DNA of 64,000 bases from Ophiosphaerella korrae (GCA_028456385.1 JALNQF010000157.1:1-64000), one strand, 5' to 3'. Shown: positions 49,101-62,340, counted from the stretch's first letter. The notes: generated from the letters alone by a model not told the origin. Made by a program: numbers and translations.

Positions 49101-49725
49101 ATCTTCTAGAGCGCCTTATAGTAAACTAAGAAAATTAACGTTACTACTACTAAATAAAGAGGTAATAGGAATACTTAATATAATAGGAGTAGCTTTTACT
49201 ATAGCTTTAAAATTAAGCTTAGACTTAATAAAGATATCTTACGTAATAAACTTCTTATTATTTAAAGCTTTTATCTTATAAAAACAAATTAGATAAGTAT
49301 AATTTTTTACTTATATACTTAGAATCTAATTATATTCTTTTTTAGCTTTAGTAATCTATTTAGATAGTTTATTTTAAGTATAGTTAATAGCTCTCTTTAT
49401 TATAAATAAGTATAGATATACAAATAAGTATTATTAACCTATATTCTATAAGAGATACGCTAGAAAAATTACAAGATATATAAGTATTAGTAGAAATATA
49501 TACTTTATAAGCCTTACTATATTTTAAAGAAATATACTCTAGAAGAGGATTTAAAAACTTATAATAAGAATAAAGAAATATAGTAATATTATAATATAAT
49601 ATATAATCTACTAATTAAAGATAATAGAGGGTAGACTTAGTAAGTATAAGGGAAGATAAAGAGCTTAACATTAATAAAGAAACTAGGTTAATAACTATAG
49701 CTCTAGAATAGATAAACTAGAACCT
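49071..49725 (-). pseudogene. Antisense reading frame in the G8 3' region
   Basis: Minus-strand text shows the second frame: IKRAIN, KALNNKKFIT near 49250, LSLNFKAIVKATPIILSIP near 49190-49225. The end is KALEDFNF..SL and a stop at 49071-49073. The first frame retains SSLYPTLYYL, AYKVYISTNTYIS and ISSVSLIEYRLIILI around 49430-49530. Degraded but in the same place and strand as in the other elements. Confidence 0.35.
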
Positions 49726-49743
49726 ATCTAGAAAGAAAGATAG

Positions 49744-50201
49744 TATTATAGGCGTAATAAGAGAAATTAAGATAGAGCTAATTAGCTCTAACTTAGGTAC
49801 TAACAAAGTATAGGATAAGTAGAGTAATAACTTTAATTAGGAGACTACTTATAACTAGGATACGTAGTAGTAATCTATAATTATATATAAATAGATTAGA
49901 GTAATCTATAATAATATATAAATAGATTAAAGTAATCTATAGTTATATATAAATAGATTAGTAGTAATCTATAGTATTATATAAATAGATTAGTATAAGT
50001 ATATAGTTAATAAGATGCGTATTACTAGGATAGTATTAGTAATCTAATCTCTAACCTAGAACGCTAATACTTAACATTATATATATAAATTAACTATTGT
50101 TTATAGTTATTATAGATTATAATATAAACTTTTATTATTACTTTATAATTTACTAGTAACTTAGAAGTTATTAGGAAGTTAACCCTAGTAACTCTATTAC
50201 A
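49744..50201 (+). repeat. G8 3' LTR
   Basis: 458 bp, preceded by the purine tract GAAAGAAAGATAG. Begins TATTATAGGCGTAATAAGAG and ends CTCTATTACA. 31-bp hairpin units lie at about 49872-49995. Confidence 0.93.
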
Positions 50202-51267
50202 ATTCTATTCTAAAGTATACTAAGTATACTTATATAAAGTATCTTTATATTAGTATAACCTAAAAGTTTTTTAATAGAACTTATAAAAAGTTTTATAAAA
50301 AGGTTAATAATAATAAAAAACTTCTTACTATTATAATAACTTATTTATTATATAATAAGAAAATATTAAAATCTACTAAAGAGCGTACTTACTATAAAGC
50401 CTTATACCTAGTATTAGAATTAAAGTAAGAAAGTAATAAAGTCTTAGTATAAGTTCTTAACTATTTTACTACTTCTATTAATATTAACTTCTTTTTTATA
50501 ATCTAGTTTACTATTAGCTTATTAGATAAATTTATTATAACTAAAGGCGCTTTATAAGCTCTATATAGTTAAGCTTATTATATAACTTTTTACTACTTAT
50601 ATATTTTTTATATCTTAGTATATAGTACTTATTTCTTACTTTCTTAAGTATCTACTAATAATTCTATAGATTAGCTTTAAGTTTCTATATATTTTTACTT
50701 ACTAAGTAGCCTTTCTATTTTACTATCTACTTTTAGAAAAACTATATACTTTAGAAGGCGTTATATCTTATTTTTTAATATCTTTATAAGTCTTTAACTT
50801 TAAATATATAATCTTCTTTCTCTTAATATTAGAATTATTACTATACTAGTATTTTTAGCTTAGCTAGTTCTAGTAAGCTTATATAAAACTTAGGGTATAC
50901 CTTAGTATCTTTAGGTAGTTCTAGTATTTTTATAACTAGCCTATTATTTTCTTTAACTAAAAATAGTCTAACTTTAATATAGTCTAGTCTCTTACTAGGT
51001 TACTTTATTTATAGATTCTTTAAATAAAGATATACTTTATCTCTTTCTTTTAGCTAAGGTACTATTTTTTATTTTTTATTAATATATATAAAATACTTTA
51101 TTTTTAAGCTTTTTCTAGTTTTTATTTTATTTTATTATAGAGTTCTTATATATCTTTAACTTTAACTAATACTACTTCTATCTTAGGTCTTTATAGTATT
51201 CTCTTAAATAAATTAGAGTATATCTTATAGTTTATAAAATATAGTAATTTACTTATTACTTTTAAGT
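50202..51267 (-). pseudogene. G9: integrase C-terminus and chromodomain of a divergent chromovirus
   Basis: Minus-strand reading from 51267: ITIFYKL.DIL.FI (TGxSPFxxxYGxxP-like), then LKIKYFIYINKK.KIVP.LKERDKVYLYLKNL.IK.PSKRLDYIKVRLFLV (about 50950-51130). LELPKDTKVYPKFYISLLELAK follows, then a chromodomain with KVKDL..Y.KIRYNAF and VK.KGYLVSKN (about 50640-50815). The motifs are the normal GPY/F and LPxxMKxHPVFHxSLLEPA elements, but the residues differ clearly from G1-G8. At 50202-50600 I see no conserved antisense frame. It may be the 3' end of G11 or a separate element. Confidence 0.72.
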
Positions 51268-51728
51268 TATAATAGGGTTACCTATTATTAACTACAAGTA
51301 ACTTTTATTAGGTATTAGTAGATTAAAAGTTAATAATAAAAGCTTATATTATAGTTAGTAATAACTATAAATAATAGTTAATTTGTATATATAATATTAA
51401 GTATTAGCGTTTTTAGTTAGAGATTAGATTTCTAATACTATCCTAATAATATATATTACTACTAACTATATTATAATACTATCTTAGTAGCTTTATTACT
51501 TTGTATTTACTAAGATTACGAATTTATAAATTTATTATATAATTACTTTATAACTTTATATTTACTAAGATTATAAATTTATAAATTTATTACGTATTTC
51601 TATTATAGTTAGTTTTCTAATTAAGCTTATTATCTTATAAGTTATTACTTTACTTATATTATACTTTATTAGTAGTTAAGCTTAAACTAATTAGTTTTAT
51701 CTTAATTCTTCTTATTACTACTATAATA
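51268..51728 (-). repeat. G10 3' LTR with two ~56-bp units
   Basis: Begins TATAATAGGG and ends CTACTATAATA, before the reversed purine tract CTATTCTTTCTTCT (51729-51742). Two units with TTTACTAAGATTA cores lie at about 51490-51595 (type iii U3). Confidence 0.88.
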
Positions 51729-51744
51729 CTATTCTTTCTTCTAC

Positions 51745-52404
51745 GTAGTCTCTTATTTCTCTATATTAGGGCTAAGGTTATTAGTTCTATTTCTTTATTA
51801 ATTTCTAATTCCTTATTACTCTTTATACTATCTAGGTCCTAGCGTAATAAACTCTTTCTTATAGCTTGTATTATTTATAATAAGGTTAAGATATTTCCTT
51901 ATTATTATTATATAGAGCTAGGCCTTACTTGTCTTATATCTTTAAATAATAGTAAATACTATAATAAGTATATCTTTACTACTATTTAGTTTAAATAAAT
52001 TTTTTCTAAAGTTTTTCTTATAAAGTATAAGTATTTAATTTCTATATAGTCTCTTTCTACTAAGTTATATAAGGCGAGCTATTAATAGGGCTTAAGTATG
52101 ATTATTATTATAGCTTACTATAGTAGAAGCTAAGTATAAGTTAACTCTTTATAAGCTAGTAAAGCTTTATTCTTATATTAAGTATCTTTATAACCTAAAA
52201 GCTTATAATAATACTAAGTTATCTAAATAGTTTTATACTTTAGAGGCTAAATTAGATTTAGATAACGTAGTAGAGGCTACTCTAGCTCTTACTATATTAG
52301 GTATTCTTATCTCCTCTCTATCTAGTAGTAGTATTATTAGTTTTCTTAGTTTAATATAAAGTGCTCTAGAAAGTTTTAATTTTAGAACTTAATTAGTTTT
52401 TTAA
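51745..52404 (+). pseudogene. Antisense reading frame in the G10 3' region
   Basis: Plus-strand text opposite to G10: LYIRAKVISSISLLISNSLLLFIL near 51762-51840, VIRVRLRYFLIIII-like text, SLNNSKYYNKYIFTTI (about 51941-51990), then second-frame SLAKLYSYIKYLYNLKAYNNTKLSK (about 52155-52230) and LEAKLDLDNVVEATLALTILGILISSLSSSSIISFLSLI. The tail is ESFNFRT and it stops at 52402-52404. Long stop-poor stretches in the second frame. It aligns with G3, G5 and G7. Function unknown. Confidence 0.45.
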
Positions 52405-55400
52405 AGTAATTAAGATTGTCTTCTAGTTCTTATATTTCTTCTTATAGTTTACTTTTTTTACCTATACTTATCTATTTTACTAAGTAGTAGTTTCTTTTAT
52501 TATATAACTAGTACTATAAGATTTCTTTAACTTTTTACTCTTTTTATTCTCTATATATATCTACTTTATATACTAGTAATTCTACTTCTTATAGTACTTT
52601 TTCTAGTAGTACTACGTAAAATATTAAGTATATCTTTATTTTATTTAGTAGTTTTAGCTTAAATATAACTAGTATAACGTTTTTTTTAACTTTATATAGT
52701 TTTATTTTAACGTAATTAAGTTTTAAACTAAGTTATTTACTTTTTACGTTTCTCTTAACTAACTATACTTTTTCTCTCTTTCTAAATTAAGGTCTCTCTT
52801 AGTATTTTCTATTATTATACTTTACTATTTAGTCTTATAAGAATTTTATATCCTATTATAGTTAATTATATATCTTTTTAAGTCTATTTATAAAGTTTTT
52901 TCCTTTTAAAGACTATAATACTTATATTCTTAGTATTTAATATATATTTAGGTTTAATCTATAGTTTATAAAAAAGAGTAATATTTTTATTACTATATTT
53001 TTTATACTATTATATACTAACTATACTATAGGTAGTAGTTATACCTAATTATTTTAGTTATAGTTAAAGTAGTATCTTAAGTACTATTTTACTATCTAGT
53101 TTATATATTCTAATTATCTATCTATTTATAAGTAATATACTATTAATATTATATATTAGATTCCTAGTTATACTAATATTATTCTCTATAGTTTTAATAT
53201 AAATCTTATATCTTTATCTATAATAATCTTATTTAGAATACTATATTAGCTAATTATAGTTCCTAGAACTTAGTATATAGTAACTTCTATCCTACTTTTT
53301 TTTTATATAGTCTAAAGTATAAGTACTTTATAAGCTTATTTACTATTATTAGGATTTTATTATACTTTACTCCTAATATTAAATCTTTAGACTTAGGTAG
53401 CTTTATAATAAAGTCTATTGTAATAACTTTTTATAGTTATTCTAGTATCTTAACTACTTATAGCTTCTTATATAGTATATATCTATTATACTTATTTCTA
53501 TAGTATTTTATATAGTTTTATAGTACTTCTATTACTAGTTATTTTACTTTTAGGATATAGTAGTTTTTTAGTAATCTATTTAATATTTTATTAATACTTT
53601 AGTATCTATATACTACTAGTTTATAAAAATATTATATAAATTCTCTTTATATTTTCTTTAAGATATATATTCTTTTATAAGCTTTTATAATTTTTTCTTA
53701 AATCTTAAGCTTTATTATTTCTTTAGAAGCTCTTTCTATTTCTTTTCTAATCTATTTATTTAGCTTACTAGTCTTCCTTTTAAGTGTTATAGCTATCTTA
53801 GGTATATTTAGAACTAGGTATCCTTCTTTATTTTTTACTAGAACTATACTAGTAGCGTTTATTTCTTCTTATAAGTCTAGTCTTCTACTTAGGGCGTCTA
53901 TAAATTAGTTATCTTTACCTTTAGTATATATTATTTCTATATTAAAAGTTAATAGAAACTCTTACTATTTTATATACTATTATAATAAGTCTTTATTTAT
54001 TAAAAATCTTATAAGATTCTTATAGTCTATATAGACTCTTATCTAGTATTTTACTTCTTATAAATATACTCTTTATTACTTAAATACTTTATAGATTACT
54101 AGTATTTCTTTATTATAGATTAAGTAGTTAAGTTCTACTAGTTTTATTTTCTTAGAAAAGTACTTAACTAAGTATTCTTATTTTATATCTTAGTCTTCTT
54201 ATATTAGTACTATTCTATAGACTAAGTTAGATACGTCTATTTTTACTATTACTAGTAGATCTAGGTTATATATCCTAATAACTAGGTTTTCTATAAATCT
54301 TTACTTAATTTAGCTAAATACTTCTTTATATTCCTTTATCTATCTAAATAGTATATCTTTCTTTATAAGGTTTATTAGTAGTTCTATTATTTCTAACTAA
54401 TTAATTATTAACTTCTTATAGAAGTTTACTAGTCTATAAAACTATTATACTTCTTATAAGATTTTAGGTATTAGCTATTCCTAGATTACTTTAATCTTAT
54501 TTAAGTTAATCTTAATTTTTCTTAGTTTTACAATAAATCTAAGGAAGTCTATTTCTTTTATATAGAATTTATATTTTCTTATCTTAAGAAATAGTTTATT
54601 TTCTACTAGGCTTTCTAGTACTTTATATATATATTATACGTATTCTTCTTCTATTTCTAAAAATATAAGGATATTATCTAGGTATATAAATATAAATATA
54701 TCTAAGTATTTTCTTAGTACTATATTAATTCTTTCTTAAAACGCTACTAGTGCGTTTATAAGTCTAAATAGTATTACTAAATATTTGTATAGTTTATACT
54801 ATCTTCTAAATATAGTTTTCTATTTATCTTCTTTCTTAATTCTAATCTAGTAGTATACGTTTTAGATATCTAATTTTATTAAGATTTATACTTTTTATAG
54901 CCTATCTTGTATTTTATTAATTTATAGTAAGGAGTACTAGTTTTTATTTATAATTACGTTTATTTTTCTAAAGTCTATATAAGGTTATTTTTATTCTATC
55001 TCTTTTTTATCTATAAATATAAGTCTATATACTACTATAGATTTAGATTCTTAGATCTATTCTTCCTTAATTGTATTCGAGATAAATACTTATTTTATCT
55101 TAGATTCTTTTTTAATTTTTCTATATACTAGGCTCTATTTTATATCTTTTCCTTCTTCTAGTTCTATTATTAAATCTAATAGTTAATGTTCTAGAAGGTA
55201 ATTATCTAGTTTAGTAAGTTATTTTTCTTACTTCTTATATTCCTTTTAGAACTATCTCTTATATATACTTATATTAGCTTTTAATATATCTTTTTTAAGG
55301 TAACTAATTTTCTCTATTTTCTAATTAATCTTTAGGTTAGTTAATTATAACTATAGTATACCTAATATTACGTCTTATTTGTTATTAATTGTTGTTATAT

Positions 55401-56740
55401 CTATAACTATATTTTTAATTTCTAGTCCTTCTAACTTTAATATTAAAGGTATTGTTTTAAACTTAATAAGTTCTTAGAATAGTTTTCCTTTAATTATACT
55501 TAGTTAATAGAAGTACTTCTTTATTATATAACGTATTCTTTATCTTTCTATAAACTTCTTAGATATAAAGTTCTTTATAGCTCTACTATTAATTATAATA
55601 TATACTCTTTATCTTTAGTATATACTTATTTTTAGAACGTATAAGCCTATTATACCTTTTAGCTTTTCTTACTTTGGTTTTTCTTTAAATTATCTATTCT
55701 TTTAGGGCTATTATCTTATCTTATACTTATAATTCTTATATTTTAGATATTTATTATATATATACTTATACTATAGCCTTTCTTTTACGTATTCTTTTAA
55801 TAACTTTAGTCTTAGTCTAATTAATATATATTCTTTGTTAGGAATCTAAATTATTTCTTATCTTTTAATTTCTTTCTTTAAGATTACTCTTATATAGTCG
55901 CGTCCTCTTTTTAGCTATATATAATTTTATACTTTCTCTTCTCTATATAAGTAATAGTATATATTTAGATATAATACTTATGTAATTTTAGGATATACTA
56001 GATATTCTAGATCTATTCTCTTATTATTTCCTACCTAGTATCTATCTATACTAAGTCTTATTATTATTAAGATATAATATATTACTAGTACTTATAGTGT
56101 ATAGGCTTTATTAATCTATTGCGTTTTTTTTATAAGATATTACTATTCTCTTTATATAGGTATTCTTCTTACTATAACTATATATTATTCTATCTAGTTT
56201 TAGAATATTATAAACTTTATTACCTTAGGATTATATTCTTTCTAGTCTTTATACGCTTCTTCTATACTTATAACTAGTAAGTATTTCTAAATAAATTTCT
56301 AATTTTTATTCTATTCTAATATATCTACTATTATATAGCTATTATAACTATATATATTTAACTAGGTATACTTTATATCTTTTATATTAACTTATTTCTT
56401 ACTTTTTTATAGTTCTTTAGAAGAAGCTATAGTAATCTCTTTATCTAGTACTAGTCCTTTAGCCTAGATTAATAGGGTCTAAAGCTTTTCTCTTTCTAGA
56501 TCTTCTACTAGTAGGTCTATTACGTAGGCTATCTTTTCTAGCTACACTTTTATTTTTTTTTCTTTTATTATAGCTACTCTATACTTTTATTAGAACTATA
56601 CTACTTCCTACTTACTAAAAAGATATATATAGTAGTTATTATTATAAAAAAAGGTCTAGTAGAGTATTATATATTATACTTCTTTACTTTTAGCTACTTT
56701 CTTTTAAGGTTTAGCTTATATATTTAGTACTTCTTTTCTT
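52370..56740 (-). pseudogene. G10 pol pseudogene (protease to chromodomain)
   Basis: Minus strand: linker; protease NSRA at 55579-55590; RT box YLDN at 54673-54684 in VLRKYLDIFIFIYLDNILIF; RNase H about 53870-54350; integrase about 52600-53800; chromodomain about 52370-52520. The phase agrees with gag at 57856. RIP stops throughout. Its 3' end overlaps the antisense reading frame. Confidence 0.86.
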
Positions 56741-57877
56741 TCTTTAGTTATTTTTAACTAAATTTCTTTATCTTTCTTAGAGTCTTTACTTCTATAGTCT
56801 TTTATAAAGTATCTTAGTTTTCTATATTTATAATATACTATATCTTTCTTTTATTTTAAATAGTAGTTCTTTATATAGTAGCTTACTTTACTATAGTTAA
56901 AGTATATAAAGTCTTTATTCTTCTTCTTTTTTCTATCTTTATTAGTATTAAAGACTATAGAGTCTCTCTTATTATAGTTCTAAGTAGATTTTCTATACTT
57001 ATTTTTCTTCTATTTTTAAAAGTTATTATCTATTTATATTACTTATTACTTTAAAGCTTTTAGTATTCTTAGTTTTTCTATATAGTTTATTTTATATTAT
57101 ATTTTTAAATTTAGTTCTTATTTAAATTATAATATTAAGAATAGCTTATTCTATTCTATATTTTATAATAGTTATTTAAACTATAATACGTACTTAGGAA
57201 TACTTTTATTTTGTATAAGCTTTTCTAGCCTTTCTTTAACTTATTAGGTAATATCTATATCTCTAAATACTACTCTTATTTATCTAGTAAAGTATTTATA
57301 ACTTCTAAAGATAGCTCTTATTTTATCTTTCTTGTTTATTACTATATATATTGTGTAGTCTATTTAGTAAAGTTTAAACTATCTTATTATATCTCCTTTA
57401 AGATATATTCTAATATATATTACTTTCTTATCTTCTTTATTAAAGTATAGTACCTATATATTAATTTAGAGTTATACTAAAGCTATAAAGAGTTTTAGGT
57501 TTTCTCTTATTTTATTAAACTTCTTAAGTATAGGTATCTTTAGTAGTTTCTTTATTATACTTATTTCTAACTATTATATAATTAACTCTATCTTGTTCTA
57601 TCCTTTAATAATAGCTTTAATTTAGGCTTTATTTTATTTTATATATTCTTAGAGTTTTTTATTTTAGGTTTCTAATATATTAATTACTATCTTTATATCT
57701 TCTCTATTAGAGATTAAGTTATTTAGATAATCTTTAAATTTCTTTTATATTATATTATCTAATTTATAGCTACTTATAAGTACTTTAGCTTTTTACTTAG
57801 TTAAACTTTCTACTATTATATTAGCTAGACTATATACTACTTATACTTTATATCTTATAATAACTAAATTAGTAAAG
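56741..57877 (-). pseudogene. G10 gag pseudogene
   Basis: Minus-strand gag opening at the LTR edge with TNLVIIRYKV, VYSLANIIVESLTK.KAKVLISSYKLDNII. Core motifs and two knuckles follow at about 56800-56910 (FNYSKVSYYIKNY; YYKYRKLRYFIKDYRSKDS), with Cys and His lost. In frame with pol. Confidence 0.82.
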
Positions 57878-58282
57878 TATAATAGGTTTACTAAAGTTAA
57901 CTTCCTTATAACCTTCAAAGGTATTAGTAGATTAAAAGTTAACAATAAAAGCTTATATTATAATTAGTAATAACTATAAATAATAGTTAATTTATATATA
58001 TAATATTAAGTATTAGCGTTCTAGGTTAGAGATTAGATTACTAATACTATTCTAATAATACGTATAGATACTAACTATATAGTAATATTATCTTAGTAGC
58101 TTTATTACTTTACTTTTACTAAGATTGTAAATTTATAAATTTATTATATATTCTTGTTATAGTTAGTTTCCTAATTAAGCTTATTATCTTATAAGTTATT
58201 ACCTCGCTTATCTTATACTTTGTTAGTAGCTAAGCTTAGACTAATTAGTTCTATCTCGATTCCTCTTGTTACTACTATAATA
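57878..58282 (-). repeat. G10 5' LTR, one repeat unit shorter
   Basis: 405 bp, TATAATAGG to CTACTATAATA. Contains a single TTTTACTAAGATTG unit (about 58105-58150) where the 3' LTR has two. Confidence 0.87.
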
Positions 58283-61200
58283 TAAGGTAGTATCTTAAAT
58301 ACTATTATACTATTTAGTTTTTATATTCTAATTATCTATTTATTTATAGTTAATATACTATTAATATTTAATATTATATTCCTAATTATACTATTATTAT
58401 TTTCTATAGTTTTAATATAAATCTTATATCTCTATTTATAATAATTTTATCTAAGATACTATACTAGCTAATTATAGTCTCTAGGACTTAGTATATAAAA
58501 AGTTCTATCTTACTCTTTTCTTTATATAGTTTAAAGTAAACGTACTTTATAAGTTTATTTACTATTATTAGAATTCTATTATACTTAACTCTTAATATTA
58601 AAGCCTTTAACTTAAGTAGCTTTATAATAAAGTCTATTATAATAACTTTTTAAAGTTATTTTAGTACTTTAACTAGTTATAGTATTCTATATAGTATATA
58701 TTTATTATACTTATTCTTATAATATTCTATATAATCTTATCGTACTTCTATTACTAGTTATTTTACTTTTAAAATATAGTAATTTTATAGTAATCTATTT
58801 AATATTTTATTAATACCTTAATATTTATATACTAGTAGTTTTTAGAATTATTATATAAATTCTCTTTAAATTTTACTTAAGATATACGTTCTCTTCTAAG
58901 ATTTTATAAATCTTTCTATTTCTTTAGAAGCTTTCTTTATTTTTTTTTAAATCTATTTATCTAGCTTACTACTTTTTCTCTTAAGTATTATAGCTATTCT
59001 AGGTTTATTTAAGACTAGATATCCTTATTTTTCTTAACTAGAACTATACTAGTAGTATTTACTTCTTTCTATAAGTCTAGTCTTTTACTAAAAGTATTTA
59101 TAAGTTAGTTATCTTTTCTCTTAGTATATATAACTTTAAAGTTAAATATTAATAAGTATTCTTACTATCTTATATAGTATTATAAGAAGTCTTTATTTAT
59201 TATAAATCTTATAAGATTCTTATAGTTAGTATAGACTTTTATTTAGTACTTTACTTTCTATAAGTATACTCTCTATTACTTAAATACTTTATAAATTACT
59301 ACTATTTCTTTTTTATAAATTAAGTAGTTAAGCTCTACTAGCTTTATTTTTTTAAAAAAGTATTTAACTAAGTATTTTTATTTTATAAATTAAGTAGTTA
59401 AGCTTTACTAGCTTTATTTTTTAAAAAAGTATTTAACTAAGTATTTTTATTTTATATCTTAGTCTATTTATATTAGTACTATTTTATATACTAAATTAAA
59501 TACGTCTATCTTTACTAATACTTGTAGCTCTAGGTTATATATTTTAATAACAAGGTTATTTATAAATTTCTATTTAATCTAGTTAATTATTTTATTTTAT
59601 TCTTTAGTTAATTTAAATTATATATCTTTCTTTATAAGTTTTATTAATAGTTCTATTATTTTAGACTATTTTATTATTAATTTTTTATAAAAGTTTACTA
59701 GCCTATAAAACTATTATACTTCTTATAAGTTTTTTAGTATTAGCTATTCCTAGCTTACTTTAATCTTTATTAAGTTTATTTTTAGCTTTCCTAGTTTAAT
59801 AATAAATCTAAACAAGTCTATTTTTTTTATATAGAATTTATATTTCCTTATCTTTAAGAATAATTTATTCTTTACTAGTTTTTCTAGTACTTTGTATATA
59901 TATTCTATATATTCCTCTTCTATTTCTAAGAATATAAAGATTTTATTTAAGTATACAAATATAAATACGTTTAAATATTCTTTTAGAACTATATTAATTT
60001 TTTTTAAATTGCTACTAGTATATTTATTAATCTAAAGAGTATAACTATATATTTAAATAGTTTATATTATATTTAAAACGCTATTTTCTATTTATAGTTT
60101 TTTTTAATCTAATCTAGTAGTAAGTAATTTAGAGATCTAGTTTTATAAAGATTTAAGCTTTTTATAATTTATCTTATATTTTATCTATATATAGTAAAGT
60201 GTATTAGTTCTTACTTATAATTACGTTTATCTTTCTAAAGTCTATATAAAGTTTCTTATTACTTATTTCTTTTTTATCTATAAATCTAAGTCTATATACT
60301 ACTAAAGATTAAGATTTTTATATCTATCTTTTCTTTATTATATTTTTAATAAATACTTATTTTATCTTAGATTCTTCTTTAGTTTTATAGTAGACTAGGC
60401 TCTATTCTATATCTTTTCTTTTTTCTAAGTCTATTACTAAGTCTTATAGCTAATAGTCTAGAAAGTAATTATTAGGTTTAGTAAGTTTATTTTCTTATTT
60501 CTTATATTCTTCTATAAATTCTTATTTATATATACTTATATTAGCTCTTAATATCTCTTTCTTAAAGTAACTAATTTTCTTATTCTTTAATTAATCTTTA
60601 AGTTAGTTAACTATAACTATAGTATACCTAATATTATCTCTTATTTATTATTAATTATTGTTATATCTATAACTATATTATAAATTTCTAATCTTTTTAG
60701 TCTTAGTATAAAGAGTATTATTTTAAACCTAAAAAGTTCTTAAAATAGTTTTGTTTTAATTATACTTTATTATTAAAGGTACTTCTTTATTATATACTTT
60801 ATTCTTTATATTTCTATAAACTTTTTTAATATAAAGTTTCTTATAGCTTTACTATTAATTATAAGTAAAACCTTTTTTCTTTAGTATATACCTATTTTTA
60901 TAATATATAGGCCTTTTATACTTTTTAGCTATTTTTACTTAAGTAACTTTATAAATTATCTATCTTTTTTAAGCTATTATCTTATTCTAAGTTTATAGTT
61001 TTTATATTTTAGATATTTATTATATATATATTTATACTATAGTTTTCTTTAGATATATTTCTTAGAGAACTTAGGTCTTAGTCTAACTAATATATATTCT
61101 TTATTAAGTATTTTAATTATTTTTTTACTTTAGATATTTTTTTTTAAAATTACTTTTATATAATTATATCCCTTTCTTTATACTAGCTATATATAATTAC

Positions 61201-62000
61201 GTACCTTTAATTCTCTATATAAGTAGTAGTTTATATTTAAGTATAATACCTAGAATATTTTAAATATACTATATACTCTAAATCTATTCTCTTATTATTA
61301 CCTACTTAGTACTTATCTATACTAGGTCTTATTATTATTAGGAAATAATATACTACTAGTATTCTTAGTATATAAGCTTTATTAATCTATTATATTATTT
61401 TTATAAAGTATTACTATTTTCTTTATATAGGTATTCTCTCTACTATAACTATATATTATCTTATCTATTTTTAGAATATTATAAATTTTATTACTCTAGA
61501 GTTATATTTTTTCTAGTCTTTATATACTTTCTCTATACTTATAACTAGTAAGTATTTCTAAATAAACTACTATTATTTTTTTTATTCTACTATATTTATT
61601 ATTATATAGCTATTATAACTATATATATTTAATAAGGTATACTTTATACTTTTTATATTAGCTTTACTTTTATCTTTTTATAATTTATTAGAGGTAATTA
61701 TAGTAGTCTTTTTATCTAGTACTAGTTCTTTAGCCTAGATTATTAGTATTTAGAGCTATTCTCCTTCTATACCTTCTATTAGTAAGTTTATTATATATAT
61801 TATTTCTTTAAGCTATACTTTAGCTCTTTTTTTTATTACTACTACTTTATTCTTTTATAAAAACTATCTTACTCTCTACTTACTAAAAAAGTATATATAG
61901 TAGTTATTATTATAATAAAAGGTTTAATTAAGTATTATATACTATTTTTTTCTACTCTTAGCTACTTTCTCTTAAAGTTAAGCTTATACTTTTAGTACTT
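58283..62000 (-). pseudogene. G11 pol pseudogene (linker, protease, RT, RNase H, integrase part)
   Basis: Minus strand, from linker (about 62000) through protease at 60845-60856 (NSKA), RT box at 59942-59953 reading YLNK (both catalytic Asp lost), and RNase H about 59100-59600 with a private 70-bp tandem duplication, into integrase, which stops at 58283 within the YLRYYL segment. The rest of integrase may be G9, but about 20 residues would be missing. The most decayed RT of the set. Confidence 0.82.
59311..59449 (-). repeat. 70-bp tandem duplication in G11 RNase H
   Basis: 59311-59380 and 59381-59449 are near-identical (70 and 69 bp), each from TTTTATAAATTAAGTAG to CTAAGTATTTTTA. Other elements have one copy (for example 54110-54180). 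Confidence 0.9.
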
Positions 62001-62340
62001 CTTTTTATTCTAAGTTATTTTTAACTATATTTCTTTTTTTAAGTATTTACTTCTATAGTTTTTTATAAAGTATCTTAGTTTCTTATATTTATAATATACT
62101 ATATCTTTCTTCTTTAATTAGTAGTCTTTTACGTAGTAGCCTTTCTTTCTATAGTTAAAGTATGTAAAGTCTTTATTTTTTTTTCTTCTTATCTTTATTA
62201 GCGTTAAAGATTATAGGGTCTCTAGTATCTTAATTTTTAGGCTATCCTCTATACTTATTTATTCTCTATTCTTAGAGATTATTATTAATTTATATTATCT
62301 ATTACTTTAGAGCTTCTAATATCTTTAGTTTTTCTATATA
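62001..62340 (-). pseudogene. G11 gag fragment with knuckles, cut by G12
   Basis: Minus-strand zinc-knuckle region at about 62060-62170, then Lys-rich KNKDFTYFNYRKKGYYVKDY and the segment LEALK..I.INNNL.E. It breaks at 62340 at the start of the G12 LTR. The rest of gag and the 5' LTR are expected right of the window. Confidence 0.8.

Larger units (their letters stand above)
42896..50201 (+). mobile_element. G8: complete chromovirus element with insertion in its 5' LTR
   Basis: Plus strand, 7306 bp. LTRs are 42896-43598 (703 bp including a 241-bp insertion and 4-bp duplication, so 458 net) and 49744-50201 (458 bp). Gag, pol, 3' region and polypurine tract are present. Flanks AGTTT (42891-42895) and ATTCT (50202-50206) do not match, and the flanking hosts differ, so at least one side was rearranged after insertion. 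Gag and RT phases differ, so a frameshifting indel lies between. Confidence 0.9.
51268..58282 (-). mobile_element. G10: complete chromovirus element between G9 and G11
   Basis: Minus strand, 7015 bp. Left LTR 51268-51728 (461 bp) and right LTR 57878-58282 (405 bp). Flanks are TAAGT (51263-51267) and TAAGG (58283-58287), a possible imperfect duplication. Gag and RT share one phase. The LTR length difference of 56 bp equals one internal repeat unit. Confidence 0.9.

Noticed and set aside
50202..50600. Fairly stop-poor plus-strand text (KKFYKKVNNNKKLLTIITTYLLYN) as a gene
   Set aside because: No recognisable motif, no second copy, and low-complexity AT-rich composition; not enough to call.
51263..58287. 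TAAGT/TAAGG as a proven duplication for G10
   Set aside because: The mismatch is T versus G, not a RIP change, and the flanking hosts are not clearly the same element, so it is only noted as possible.
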